64,000 nt of DNA from Agromyces sp. ISL-38 (lineage in GTDB: Bacteria > Actinomycetota > Actinomycetes > Actinomycetales > Microbacteriaceae): assembly GCF_018613935.1 (NCBI RefSeq), contig NZ_JAGGPF010000002.1, positions 150,975 to 214,974 of the forward strand, in the 5' to 3' direction. The translations under genes were made by a program, and so were the position numbers. Positions 1 to 8,215 of the stretch are shown piece after piece; position 1 is the first letter of the stretch; every line of letters begins with the position of its first letter. The notes under the pieces were generated by a model. It searched no databases, was not told the origin of the DNA, and worked only from the letters and a program-made list of their open reading frames with translations.

Positions 1-553
1 CGTCGGCGATCTCGGCGGTCTGCTCGACCGACTTCGGGCCGAGCGAGGCGATCGTGATCGGGATGCGCTCGCGCACAGGGTGGTTGATGAGCTTGAGCGG
101 CTTGCCGAGTCCTGTTCCCTCGCCCGCGGGCAGGGGGATGCGGTACCGCGTTCCCTCGTGCACCACGGGCTCGCGACGCCACACCATGCGGCAGATCTCG
201 ACGATCTCGCGGGTGCGGCCGAGCGGCGCGTCGTACCGAACGCCGTGGAAGCCCTCGATGACCTGCGGCCCCGACGCGCCGATGCCGAGCTCGAAGCGGC
301 CGTTCGACACGTAGTCGAGGCCGGCTGCCGTCATCGCCGTCAGGGTGGGCGTGCGGGTGTAGATCTGGAAGATGCCCGATGCGAGCGTGATCGTCGAGGT
401 GCGCGCCGCAAGGAACCCGAGCTGGCTCACAGCGTCGAACGAATACGCCTCCGGCACGGCGATCAGGTCGAGGCCGGCCCGCTCGAGCTCGGCGACCTCG
501 TCGGCGACCTCGCGGAAACCACCCGCGTAATTCAGGAACATGCCGACGCGCAT
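1..553 (-). CDS. LLM-class F420-dependent oxidoreductase (3' end outside window)
   Basis: The reading frame opens at ATG 553 and runs out of the window, giving the first 184 residues. A GAGGAG ribosome site lies 7 nt upstream of the start. The protein begins MRVGMFLNYAGG and shows the luciferase-like TIM-barrel pattern: acidic pair near residues 23-25, SQLGFLAARTSTITLASGI near 45-62, and the LGIGASGPQVIEGFHG stretch typical of actinobacterial F420-dependent monooxygenase or reductase homologues. The fold and the predicted use of F420H2 are family knowledge; the substrate cannot be told. It is divergent from the protease gene at 793. The 239 bp between them hold both promoters and nothing else recognisable. 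Confidence 0.85.
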   Translation of the reverse strand, partial: MRVGMFLNYAGGFREVADEVAELERAGLDLIAVPEAYSFDAVSQLGFLAARTSTITLASGIFQIYTRTPTLTAMTAAGLDYVSNGRFELGIGASGPQVIEGFHGVRYDAPLGRTREIVEICRMVWRREPVVHEGTRYRIPLPAGEGTGLGKPLKLINHPVRERIPITIASLGPKSVEQTAEIAD

Positions 554-792
554 CCACGGCTCCTCACGTTGATCAGCCCGGGCGGGTGCCGACGGACACG
601 TCAGACCCTAATCCAGGCGGCGCCCCCGCGCCCGCGCGTTTGTGTCCTCTCGACTATGTGCGGACGACGACGACGGGATCCGTCGTGGGATGCGGACGAG
701 GCCGATCGCGAGCGCGCCTTCAGCACTCTCGAAGACGGATGCCGCAGGCTGGTGTTCCGCGCTCCGCGCGCGGCGCGACGAACGGAGACGTG

Positions 793-1971
793 ATGGGCTG
801 GAGCCTGGTGCTCGACCTGGTGCTCGTGGTGGTGTTCATCGGGGCGATCGTGAACGGGTACCGTTCTGGCATCCTCGGAACCGCCGCTGGACTCGTCGGC
901 CTCATCGCGGGCGGCATCGCCTCCTACTTCGTCATGCCGTGGATCACCGGCATCGTTCCGGTGCCCGAGTGGCGCGCGCCCGCGGCGATCGTCGCCGCAC
1001 TCATGCTGCTCTCGGCCGGCGCCTGGCTCGGCGCCGTGGTGGGCGGGGCCCTCCGCCATGGCGCCCGAGCGGTGAAGCTCGGGGTCCTCGACCGCGTGCT
1101 CGGCGCCATCGGCAACCTGCTCGTCACGGCCTTCGTCGTGGCGCTCGTCGGCTCGGGCGTCTCGGCGATGGGCGTTCCCGTGCTCTCGCCCGCGGTCGCG
1201 AGCTCGCGAGTACTCCAGGTGCTCGACAACGTGACGCCGGCCCCCGCGCGCTCGCTCCTCGCGGAACTCCGCACGGCCGCGCTCGGCGGCGCCATCCCGT
1301 GGCTCGTCGACGTGCTCGACGCTCCACAGGAGAGCCCCGAGCTGCCCACGGGCGTCGTCGACGACGCGGAACTCGCCCGCGCCGCTGCATCCGTCGTCCG
1401 CATCACGGGCCCGGCATTCGAGTGCGGCAGCAGTCTCTCGGGCAGCGGATTCGTCGTCGCCGAGAACCGGATCGTCACGAATGCGCATGTCGTGGCCGGC
1501 GTCACCGAGCCGATCATCGAAGCGCCGGGGCAGCCGGCGGTCGAGGGGCGCGTCGTGGCATTCGACACTGAGCACGACCTCGCGCTCATCGCCGTGGAGG
1601 GCCTCGCCACTCCCCCGCTCGCGCTCGGCGAGCCCGCGGCGGGCGCCGAGGTCGCCGTGGCGGGCTACCCGTTCGGCGGGCCGTTCGAGCTGCGACCCGC
1701 GCGCGTGATGTCGAGCGGGCCGGTCACCATCAGCGAGGGCGGCAGCACCTCGACCCGCGACATCATGACGCTCGCCGCCGACGTCGACCACGGCAATTCG
1801 GGCGGGCCGGTGCTCACGGGCGACGGCGCGGTGGGCGGCGTCGTGTTCGCGAAGGCGGACTCGGTCGACAATGTCGGCTTCGCCATTCCGGTCGCGACCC
1901 TCGCGCCGCTCGCGGCGAAGGCGCCGACGCTCAGCGCTCCCGTCGACTCGGGGTCGTGCGTGCGCGGGTAG
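793..1971 (+). CDS. MarP-like membrane serine protease (CvpA + trypsin-like)
   Basis: 392 residues. Residues 1-130 carry about four membrane segments of the CvpA/colicin V production type. Residues 195-390 form a trypsin-like protease. The catalytic triad is visible as His in TNAHVV (about 231), Asp in HDLALI (about 261) and Ser in GNSGGP (about 336). This is the architecture of mycobacterial MarP, a periplasmic protease needed for acid and oxidative stress survival and cell-wall hydrolase processing; that role is inferred for this homologue. The start ATG 793 has GGAG 5 nt upstream, and GTG 790 is an alternative. Cys residues in ECGSS near 212 and at the C terminus (GSCVRG) could form the disulfide known from MarP. 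Confidence 0.87.
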   Translation: MGWSLVLDLVLVVVFIGAIVNGYRSGILGTAAGLVGLIAGGIASYFVMPWITGIVPVPEWRAPAAIVAALMLLSAGAWLGAVVGGALRHGARAVKLGVLDRVLGAIGNLLVTAFVVALVGSGVSAMGVPVLSPAVASSRVLQVLDNVTPAPARSLLAELRTAALGGAIPWLVDVLDAPQESPELPTGVVDDAELARAAASVVRITGPAFECGSSLSGSGFVVAENRIVTNAHVVAGVTEPIIEAPGQPAVEGRVVAFDTEHDLALIAVEGLATPPLALGEPAAGAEVAVAGYPFGGPFELRPARVMSSGPVTISEGGSTSTRDIMTLAADVDHGNSGGPVLTGDGAVGGVVFAKADSVDNVGFAIPVATLAPLAAKAPTLSAPVDSGSCVRG

Positions 1972-2028
1972 CGGCACGGCACGCGTCGCACGAAGCTGCG
2001 CGGACGCACCGCACAGCATCGTGTCCGG

Positions 2029-2961
2029 TTATTCGGCGCTGAAGCCCGCGAAGCGGATGCCCCAGCTCAACTGCCATTCCTCGCCCGGGTCGAGCCAGCG
2101 CAGCCCACGGCCCGAGTTGAACGCCTCGGCGGGCGCCGTCATCGGCTCGACGGCGATCGCGATGTCGCCCTCCTCGCCCGGGAACTGCCGGGTCGTGAAC
2201 ACCTGCACGTAGTCGAACTCGTCGTCGGCCCAGATCGACACGCTGCGGCCGTCGGGCGCGGTGAGCGAGTGCAGCACCTGGCCGTCTTCGCTCGCGAGCT
2301 CGCCGAACGCGTCGTCGAGCGAGAGCTCGCCGACCGGGCGGCCCTCGCGGAAGTCCCACTCGGTGCCCTCGACCGGCACCTCGCCGGTGGGCAGCAGGCG
2401 CTCGTCGACCTCGATGTGGCTCGCGGCGTCGAGCCGCAGCGTGAGGTCGCGCGTCGGAACGTCGCCGATCTTGATGTAGGGGTGCGTGCCGATCGCGACG
2501 GGCGCCGGCTCGGCGCCGAGGTTCTCGACGAAGTGCGTGACCCGCAGTCCGTCGGCCACGAGCTCGTAGTGCACGGCCGTTCCGAGGAGGAACGGATACC
2601 CGAGCTGCGGGTAGATCGTCGCGGAGAGGGTCACCGAGTCGCGTTCGCGGGCGATCGGCTTGTACTCCGTGTAGCGCAGCAGGCCGTGGATGGCGTTGTT
2701 GCGCGCAGGCTCGGTGATCGCGAGCTGGTGCTCCTCGCCCTCGTGGCTCCAGCGGCCGTCGCGGATGCGGTTCGGCCACGGCACGAGCACGATGCCGGCG
2801 CCCATGGGCGGGGACTGGTCTTCGGCGAACTCGGGCACGAGGTCGATGCCGTTGATGCTGAGCGAGCGGATGCCGGCGGCGACGGCGGTGATGGTCGCGC
2901 GCACCTCCCCGCTCGAGGTCGAGGTCTCGAGGGCGAACTGCTCGCCCGTGGGAAGGGTCAT
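2029..2961 (-). CDS. Aldose 1-epimerase family protein (GalM-like)
   Basis: 310 residues, the usual length for the galactose mutarotase superfamily. Visible family features are the HGLLR motif near residue 95, a conserved GTHPYI motif near 165 containing the catalytic-type His, and a late Glu region near FPGEEGD. It probably interconverts the alpha and beta anomers of galactose or a related aldose before phosphorylation. Its ATG overlaps the TGA of the upstream DeoR gene by 4 bp (ATGA), so the two are translationally coupled. With galT and galK on the opposite strand they make a divergent galactose locus. The exact sugar is inferred from context. Confidence 0.88.
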   Translation of the reverse strand: MTLPTGEQFALETSTSSGEVRATITAVAAGIRSLSINGIDLVPEFAEDQSPPMGAGIVLVPWPNRIRDGRWSHEGEEHQLAITEPARNNAIHGLLRYTEYKPIARERDSVTLSATIYPQLGYPFLLGTAVHYELVADGLRVTHFVENLGAEPAPVAIGTHPYIKIGDVPTRDLTLRLDAASHIEVDERLLPTGEVPVEGTEWDFREGRPVGELSLDDAFGELASEDGQVLHSLTAPDGRSVSIWADDEFDYVQVFTTRQFPGEEGDIAIAVEPMTAPAEAFNSGRGLRWLDPGEEWQLSWGIRFAGFSAE

Positions 2962-3845
2962 GGATCCACTCTAGGGTCTCGGGCGAGCACGGACAGCCCG
3001 GCATCCTCGAGCTCGGCGACGAGTGCCACGGGGGCCCAGGCATCCGTCACGAGCGCGTCAAAGGCATCGATCGGCGCGACCCGGCCGAGGTGCACCTCGC
3101 CGAGCTTCGAGCCGTCGGCCACGACGATCGAACGGGCGGCGGAGCGCAGCATGAGCGCCTTGACCGCCGCTTCGGGCAGGTTCGCATTCGTCACGCCGTG
3201 CACGGGGTCGACGCCGTTGCAGCCGATGAACGCGAGGTCGACGTGCACCTCGTCGAGCATGGAGCTCGCGAGCGGATGCACGAGCGAGTGCTGCTTCGGG
3301 CGCAGCGTGCCGCCTGTGACCACGACGGTGAATCGAGGGATCTCGTCTTCGAGCTCGAGGGCGAGCGAGAGGCCGTTCGTGAACACGGTGAGGTCTTCGA
3401 GGTCGGTGCGAGCCCGCAGCGCCCGGGCGATCTGCAGCGTCGTCGTGCCGACGTCGAGGATGATGCTCTGCCCGCTGCGCACGAGCGAGGCGGCGTACTC
3501 GCCGATCTGCCGCTTCGGCTCGACGGATGCCGCGAGCGCCTCCTCGAAGGTCGGCTCGCGCTCGGGTCGCTCCGTTTCGAGCTGCGACGACACGGGCACC
3601 GCACCGCCGTGCACGCGGCGGATGCCGCCCTGCCGCTCCAGCGCGTCGAGGTCGGCCCTGGCTGTGACCGGAGTCACGCCGAATGCGTCGCTGAGCTCGG
3701 CGACGCGCACGAACCCCCGCTCGGCCACGAGGGCGAGTGCGAGCTCGCGCCGCCGCGGCGCGTCGAGCACGACCCGCACGTCGGCACGATCGCGCGCCAC
3801 GCCGCCCCTGCTCGGAGCGGCGTCGACGTATTCGTCTCCTGCCAT
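2958..3845 (-). CDS. DeoR-family transcriptional regulator of the gal locus
   Basis: 295 residues from ATG 3845. An N-terminal DeoR winged helix (RRRELALALVAERGFVRVAE, then the TARADLDALE recognition helix and the RRVHGGAV wing near residues 30-85) is followed by the DeoR effector domain, an ISOCOT-like fold with SGQSIILDVGTTT, VVVTGGTLR and FIGCNGVDPVHGVT. The family binds phosphorylated sugar intermediates and represses sugar operons. It is divergent from galT, with 82 bp between the starts containing CGAAAC repeats that are its likely operators. The frame is open for 61 codons upstream, but that part is low-complexity and overlaps galT, so ATG 3845 is preferred. Confidence 0.88.
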   Translation of the reverse strand: MAGDEYVDAAPSRGGVARDRADVRVVLDAPRRRELALALVAERGFVRVAELSDAFGVTPVTARADLDALERQGGIRRVHGGAVPVSSQLETERPEREPTFEEALAASVEPKRQIGEYAASLVRSGQSIILDVGTTTLQIARALRARTDLEDLTVFTNGLSLALELEDEIPRFTVVVTGGTLRPKQHSLVHPLASSMLDEVHVDLAFIGCNGVDPVHGVTNANLPEAAVKALMLRSAARSIVVADGSKLGEVHLGRVAPIDAFDALVTDAWAPVALVAELEDAGLSVLARDPRVDP

Positions 3846-3882
3846 ACCGGCATTCTGCGGCCTCAATCGTCGCTTTGCAATA

Positions 3883-3910
3883 CGAAACCCAGTTGTTTGC
3901 GAAACGAAAG
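3883..3910. promoter_or_regulatory. Candidate gal operator repeats
   Basis: Three CGAAA-type repeats lie in the divergent intergenic region: CGAAAC at 3883-3888 and 3900-3905, and CGAAAG at 3905-3910. The first two are 17 bp apart. They overlap the space upstream of the galT -10 box at 3916. DeoR-family regulators often bind short direct repeats rich in GAAA/TTTC, so these are plausible sites for the adjacent DeoR protein. The assignment is inference. Confidence 0.5.
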
Positions 3911-3915
3911 GCGCG

Positions 3916-3921
3916 TATCGT
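3916..3921 (+). promoter_or_regulatory. -10 box of a leaderless galT transcript
   Basis: TATCGT matches the actinobacterial TANNNT -10 box. Exactly 6 nt separate it from the galT GTG at 3928, which would place the transcription start at the initiation codon. No ribosome-binding site is present, consistent with leaderless translation. Confidence 0.55.
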
Positions 3922-3927
3922 GGCCGC

Positions 3928-5097
3928 GTGGCTGACCCGAACGAGACCGCCGACGCGGCATCCGTCCCCATCACCGACCCTCGCATCGAGGTGCGTCGCA
4001 GCACCCTCGCCGACGGTCGTGAGCTCATCTACTTCGACGACGCCGACACGACCCTGCCGCCCGAACGCGGCATCGACGAGCGCGCGCTCGACCCTCGACC
4101 GGCCAACGCGCACATGCGGCAGGATCCACTCACCGGCGAGTGGGTCTCGATCGCCGCCGCCCGCCAGAACCGCGTGTTCCTGCCGCCCGCCGACCTCGAC
4201 CCGCTCGCGCCGCAGCGAGAGGGCAACCCCTCCGAGATCCCGAGCCGCTATGACGTGGCCGTGTTCGAGAACCGCTCGCCCTCGTTCGGGCCCGAGCTCG
4301 CGGCCGATGGAACGGATGCCGCGAGCGCCGGGGCCCTCGCCGAGCTCCGCAGCGTCGGGCTCGAACGCACCCGCTCGTCGATCGGCCGCTGCGAGGTGGT
4401 GTGCTTCAGCCCCGAGCACGAGGGGTCCTTCGGCACTCAGACGGTCTCGCGCGCACGCACGGTGATCGAGGCATGGGCGCAGCGCACGGCCGCGTTGTCG
4501 GCGATGCCCGGTGTGGAGCAGGTCTTCCCGTTCGAGAACCGCGGGAAGGAGATCGGCGTGACGCTCGGGCATCCGCACGGGCAGATCTACGCCTACCCCT
4601 ACGTGACGCCGCGCACGCAGCGCCTCCTCGACTCGGTCGACGCCTACGGACCGACCCTGTTCGCCGACCTCCTCGAGCGGGAACGGAACGGGCCGCGAGT
4701 ACTCATCACGGGCGAGCACTGGACGGCGTTCGTGCCGTTCGCGGCACGCTGGCCCATCGAGGTGCACCTGCTCCCCCACCGCCACGTGCCCGACTTCGCC
4801 GCGACGAGCCTCGCCGAGCGCGACGAGCTCGCCGAGCTCTACCTGCGCCTGTTGCGCGGCGTCGACGCGCTCTACGACACGCCCACGCCGTACATCGCGG
4901 CGTGGCACCAGGCGCCCGTGCACGAGCGACGCGACGAGGTGCGGCTCATGCTGCAGCTCACGAGTCCTCGCCGCGCCGCCGACAAGTTGAAGTACCTCGC
5001 CGGCTCGGAGGCCGCGATGGGGGCATGGATCGGGGATGTCACCCCCGAGTCGCAAGCTGAGGCGCTGCGCGCCGCAATCGGAAGGGTTCGGGTATGA
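3928..5097 (+). CDS. galT: Galactose-1-phosphate uridylyltransferase
   Basis: 389 residues. Transfers UMP between UDP-glucose and galactose-1-phosphate in the Leloir pathway, in the cytoplasm. The family signatures are clear: PLTGEWVSIAAARQNR near residue 72, FENRSPSF near 114, FENRGKEIGVTLGHPHGQIYAYP near 199-221 containing the catalytic HxH (HPHG) motif, and LPHRHVP near 290 for the second His cluster. The GTG start was chosen because a TATCGT -10 box lies 6 nt upstream. The stop overlaps the galK ATG (ATGA). No galE is seen in the window, so epimerisation of UDP-galactose must be encoded elsewhere. Confidence 0.96.
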   Translation: MADPNETADAASVPITDPRIEVRRSTLADGRELIYFDDADTTLPPERGIDERALDPRPANAHMRQDPLTGEWVSIAAARQNRVFLPPADLDPLAPQREGNPSEIPSRYDVAVFENRSPSFGPELAADGTDAASAGALAELRSVGLERTRSSIGRCEVVCFSPEHEGSFGTQTVSRARTVIEAWAQRTAALSAMPGVEQVFPFENRGKEIGVTLGHPHGQIYAYPYVTPRTQRLLDSVDAYGPTLFADLLERERNGPRVLITGEHWTAFVPFAARWPIEVHLLPHRHVPDFAATSLAERDELAELYLRLLRGVDALYDTPTPYIAAWHQAPVHERRDEVRLMLQLTSPRRAADKLKYLAGSEAAMGAWIGDVTPESQAEALRAAIGRVRV

Positions 5098-6251
5098 GCG
5101 AGGTCGCCGAGGCGATGCACGGATTCGCCGAGTGGTTCGGGCACGCTCCAATCGGCGCCTGGTCGGCACCGGGCCGGGTCAACCTGATCGGCGAGCACAC
5201 CGACTACAACGACGGATTCGTCTTCCCGTTCGCGATCGACCGTCGCACGGCGGTCGCCCTCGGCGATCGTGACGACCGCGTCATCCGCGTCGCCTCGAGC
5301 TTCGCCGCCGAGCCCGTCGAGATCCACCTCGACGAGCTCGCGCCCGACGCGCTGAGCGGCTGGGCGGCGTATCCGCTCGGCGTCGCCTGGGCCCTCGGCG
5401 AGTTCGGCGCCGACCTCGAGCACGTGCGCGGCGTCGACCTCTTCCTGAGCTCCAACGTGCCGGTCGGCGCAGGACTCTCGTCGTCGGCCGCGATCGAGTG
5501 CGCCGTCGCACTCGCGCTCGACGAGCACTGGGGTCTCGGCTTCGACCGGCCCACGCTCGCGAAGGTCGGCCAGCTCGCCGAGAACCGCGTCGTCGGCGCG
5601 CCGACGGGCATCATGGACCAGTCGGCGTCGCTTCTCGGCGAGGCAGACGCCGCCGTCTTCCTCGACTGCCGGAGCCTCGACGCCGACGTGATCCCCCTCG
5701 GGTTCGAGGCCGACGGGCTCTCGCTCATGGTCATCGACGTGCGTGTCGAGCACGCGCATGCCTCCGGCGGATACGCGGCGCGACGGGCCTCATGCGAAGC
5801 GGGAGCGCGCGCGCTCGGGGTCGAGTCGCTGCGCGATGTCCGCCCCGACGATCTCGCGCGCGCCGAGGTGCTGCTCGACGACGAGACGTTCCGCCGGGTG
5901 CGCCACGTCGTCACCGAGGACCAGCGCGTGCTCGACGCGGTGCGCACGCTTCGTGAGCATGGCCCGGGCGCGATCGGGCCGTTGCTCGACGCCTCGCACG
6001 TCTCGATGCGCGACGACTTCGAGATCTCGGTTCCCGAGCTCGATCTCGCCGTCGAGACGGCGCAGGCACACGGCGCGATCGGAGCGCGGATGACCGGCGG
6101 CGGCTTCGGCGGCTCCGCGATCGCGCTCCTGGTCGACGGGCTCGTTCCGATCGTGACCCGTGAGGTGCTCGCCGCGTTCGCGGAGCGCGGCTATCGTGAG
6201 CCCGCCGTGTTCACAGTGCGGCCGAGCCAAGGGGCCAGGCGCGACGCATAG
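5094..6251 (+). CDS. galK: Galactokinase
   Basis: 385 residues. Phosphorylates galactose at O1 with ATP to feed GalT. GHMP kinase motifs are all visible: the galactokinase signature APGRVNLIGEHTDYNDGFVFP near residues 24-44, the ATP loop VPVGAGLSSSAAIE near 123-136, GIMDQ near 170, and the third motif ARMTGGGFGGSAIAL near 329-343. It overlaps galT by 4 bp, so the pair is translationally coupled. Normal length for the family. Confidence 0.97.
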   Translation: MSEVAEAMHGFAEWFGHAPIGAWSAPGRVNLIGEHTDYNDGFVFPFAIDRRTAVALGDRDDRVIRVASSFAAEPVEIHLDELAPDALSGWAAYPLGVAWALGEFGADLEHVRGVDLFLSSNVPVGAGLSSSAAIECAVALALDEHWGLGFDRPTLAKVGQLAENRVVGAPTGIMDQSASLLGEADAAVFLDCRSLDADVIPLGFEADGLSLMVIDVRVEHAHASGGYAARRASCEAGARALGVESLRDVRPDDLARAEVLLDDETFRRVRHVVTEDQRVLDAVRTLREHGPGAIGPLLDASHVSMRDDFEISVPELDLAVETAQAHGAIGARMTGGGFGGSAIALLVDGLVPIVTREVLAAFAERGYREPAVFTVRPSQGARRDA

Positions 6252-6264
6252 CGGCGGCAGGCAG

Positions 6265-6894
6265 TCAGGGGTCGCACCGGCACGCGCAGTCGTCGGTGCA
6301 GCCGCGGCTCTCCCAGCACCCATCGAGGCAGGTGCACTCGACTTCGAGCAGTGCCGCCGCCAGGCGTCGCGCGTGTTGGAGGCGTTCGGCGTTCTGCTCG
6401 CCCTCGCGCTCGGCAACGCCGCTCACGGTCGGCTGATCGTTGAGGGCGTGGGACCCCGCCGCGCTCCTCCGCCGATCCCGTATGGCTCGGTGGTGGTACC
6501 AACCGCGCGGACTGGCGCGACCACTGTGAGGTTTGAGCAAAGCTGACATCGGCGCGTCTGACGGTTCACGTACGTCGAGATGCGCCGGCATCCGGCGATC
6601 GGCGTTGTCGCGGAGAACGTCCTTGGGGACCGGAACGACCTCGACCCCGTCTCGATCGAGGACTGCGATGCGCATCTCGGCGAGCGCCAAGATCTTCACC
6701 AACAGCAGAAGGTCAACCCGGCGTCGCGACGACTCGATGCGAGCCACCTGTGACTGGTCGAGGCCAAGCGCGAGCCCGAGATCTCGCTGGCTCAAATCGC
6801 ATATCCGCCGCACGCGCATCACGATTCCAGGCACATCGATCTCGGCGGCATCGACGCGGTCGAGCCCGCTGCCGTGTACCTCGTCCCTGCTCAT
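6265..6894 (-). CDS. XRE-type HTH protein with Cys-rich C-terminal tail
   Basis: 209 residues from ATG 6894. An N-terminal Cro/XRE helix-turn-helix (RRICDLSQRDLGLALGLDQSQVARIES, about residues 28-54; read as two adjoining halves) is followed by a middle part with RMPAHLDVREP and RGWYHHRAIRDRRR, seen in actinobacterial HTH proteins of unknown role. The last about 30 residues hold seven cysteines in a CxCxxxC...CxxxCxCxC arrangement, ending CTDDCACRCDP, which suggests a metal site. Longer versions starting at ATG 6981 or 6960 are possible. Three 15-bp direct repeats lie just upstream. Target genes are unknown; the galK stop is 13 bp from this stop, in convergent orientation. Confidence 0.65.
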   Translation of the reverse strand: MSRDEVHGSGLDRVDAAEIDVPGIVMRVRRICDLSQRDLGLALGLDQSQVARIESSRRRVDLLLLVKILALAEMRIAVLDRDGVEVVPVPKDVLRDNADRRMPAHLDVREPSDAPMSALLKPHSGRASPRGWYHHRAIRDRRRSAAGSHALNDQPTVSGVAEREGEQNAERLQHARRLAAALLEVECTCLDGCWESRGCTDDCACRCDP

Positions 6895-6930
6895 TTCGGC
6901 CCATCCACAGCCGCAGCCTCTCAGATGGCG

Positions 6931-6989
6931 CCGACACTGCAACGACCTGGCTCCCGACATTGCACCGAATGGCTCCGACATGGCTCCGA
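6931..6989. repeat. Three 15-bp direct repeats upstream of the HTH gene
   Basis: Units at 6931-6945, 6954-6968 and 6975-6989 follow the pattern CCGACA(C/T)(T/G)GC(A/T)(A/C)CGA. Spacings are 23 and 21 bp, close to two helical turns. They lie 37-95 bp upstream of the HTH start codon and look like iterated operator sites. If translation starts at 6981 instead, the inner ones would be coding. Confidence 0.55.
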
Positions 6990-7012
6990 GTGACCTCGGG
7001 TCCTCACCGACT

Positions 7013-7045
7013 CCGCCACTGATGCCAAAACTGCATCAGCGGCGG
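7013..7045 (-). terminator. Hairpin downstream of the ybaK-GNAT pair
   Basis: Arms at 7013-7025 and 7033-7045 pair over 13 positions with one mismatch around a 7-nt loop (inner stem CTGATGC/GCATCAG). It sits 57 bp downstream of the GNAT stop codon. No T-run follows, so termination is only suggested. Confidence 0.45.
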
Positions 7046-7101
7046 ATTGCGACGCAGAACGGTGTCCACCCGGCAGTCTTGACCGCCGCGGCCATTCCCG
7101 G

Positions 7102-7674
7102 TCAGCGACTCGCGCGCCACTCCTCGGCGAGGATTCCGTACGTGTAGCCGTCGATCCAGCCGAGCTCGGCATGCCACGAGTCGCGCACGCCGTGCTGCTC
7201 CCGCCGCATGCCGAGCTTCTCCATGACCCGCCACGAGGCGACGTTGTCGGCGAAGCAACCGGCCGTGACCCGGTGCAGGCCGAGCTCCGCGAACGCGAGG
7301 TCGAGCAGACTCCGGGCGATGTCGGTCGCGTACCCGTTTCCGGCGTGGACGGGATCGATGAGATAGCCGAGGAGCCCTTCGGCTCCGCGCCAGGCATCGC
7401 CATGGAACTGCCCCATGCCGTCGCGCAAGTCGAGCGAACCGGTGCCGACGACGACCCCGTCGAGCACGGCCACTGCCGTGTGCTGGTCGGGGTCCTCGAC
7501 GCTCTCGAGCCACGCCGTCCGGAACGCTTCGGGGTCGACCATGGTGTGCAGGAGCCAGCGGGTGACCTCGGGCCGGTTGCGCCACTCGAGCACCTGGTCG
7601 AGGTCGTCGCTCGTCGGCGGTCGGAGGACGAGCGGGCCCGCGCGGCGCGGCCACGCCGCGCGCGGCGACGTCAC
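7102..7674 (-). CDS. GNAT acetyltransferase (RimJ/RimL-like)
   Basis: 190 residues from GTG 7674. It resembles the RimJ/RimL ribosomal-protein N-acetyltransferase branch: LVLRPPTSDDLDQVLEWRNRPEV near the N terminus, the LGYLIDPVHAGNGYATDIARSLL acetyl-CoA pyrophosphate loop near residues 105-127, and the closing FADNVASWRVMEKLGMRREQ signature near 150 (each written here in pieces of the longer blocks). The start overlaps the ybaK stop by 4 bp (GTGA), indicating a two-gene operon. The acceptor is unknown; drug, peptide and small-molecule targets occur in this branch. Confidence 0.83.
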   Translation of the reverse strand: MTSPRAAWPRRAGPLVLRPPTSDDLDQVLEWRNRPEVTRWLLHTMVDPEAFRTAWLESVEDPDQHTAVAVLDGVVVGTGSLDLRDGMGQFHGDAWRGAEGLLGYLIDPVHAGNGYATDIARSLLDLAFAELGLHRVTAGCFADNVASWRVMEKLGMRREQHGVRDSWHAELGWIDGYTYGILAEEWRASR

Positions 7675-8165
7675 TCGGATGCCTCGGGCGCTGGCTCGAC
7701 CGCGCGCGGCGCGCCTCCCGTGATGCGCACGAGCTCGGCGAAGGTCGTGGGGAACACGGTCTTCGCGTGGCCCGCCGCCGCCCATACGACGGGATACTCG
7801 GCGAGTTGCACGTCGACGATCGTGCGCACCGGTGCGGGATGCCCGAGCGGTGCGACGCCGCCGATCACCTGCCCCGTGGCCTCCCTCACGGTCTCCTTCG
7901 ACGCGCGCCGGATGACGCCGCCGAGCTCCGCGCCGAGCCACTCCGTGTCGACCCGGTGCGATCCCGAGGTGAGCACGAGAATCGGCTCGTCGTCGATGGT
8001 GAACACGAGCGAGTTCGCGATCTGGCCGACCTCGACGCCGAGCGCGTCGGCGGCGAGCTGCGCCGTGGTCACGGCGTCGTCGAACCAGAAGATCTCGGGG
8101 CTGAGGCCGTGGCCGGCGAGGGCCCCGGCGACGCGGTCGACCGCGGGGTGGGAGGACTGTGCCAT
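7671..8165 (-). CDS. YbaK/EbsC aminoacyl-tRNA deacylase
   Basis: 164 residues, the full size of a free-standing YbaK domain. The family hydrolyses mischarged tRNAs such as Cys-tRNA(Pro). Visible blocks include the conserved KxxxF-like ASKETVREATGQVIGGVAPLGH segment, where the loop GGVAPLGHP matches the (I/V)GGVPPxGH motif lining the pocket. The start ATG has a TAGGAT box 6 nt upstream, so the transcript is probably leaderless. The gene is coupled to the GNAT gene downstream. Which tRNA it edits cannot be told from sequence. Confidence 0.87.
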   Translation of the reverse strand: MAQSSHPAVDRVAGALAGHGLSPEIFWFDDAVTTAQLAADALGVEVGQIANSLVFTIDDEPILVLTSGSHRVDTEWLGAELGGVIRRASKETVREATGQVIGGVAPLGHPAPVRTIVDVQLAEYPVVWAAAGHAKTVFPTTFAELVRITGGAPRAVEPAPEASE

Positions 8166-8171
8166 GCACCG

Positions 8172-8177
8172 ATCCTA
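8172..8177 (-). promoter_or_regulatory. -10 box of a leaderless ybaK-type transcript
   Basis: TAGGAT on the minus strand, followed by 6 nt and the ATG at 8165. It matches the TANNNT-N6-start arrangement seen at several other genes in the window. Confidence 0.5.
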
Positions 8178-8215
8178 CGATCCGCAGCAGGTGGTCGACG
8201 CGACGGAATCACCCG

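Noticed and set aside
601..2019. Long open frame antisense to the MarP-like protease
   Set aside because: No recognisable domain, biased Arg/Asp/Glu/His composition, and the plus frame has a full catalytic triad.
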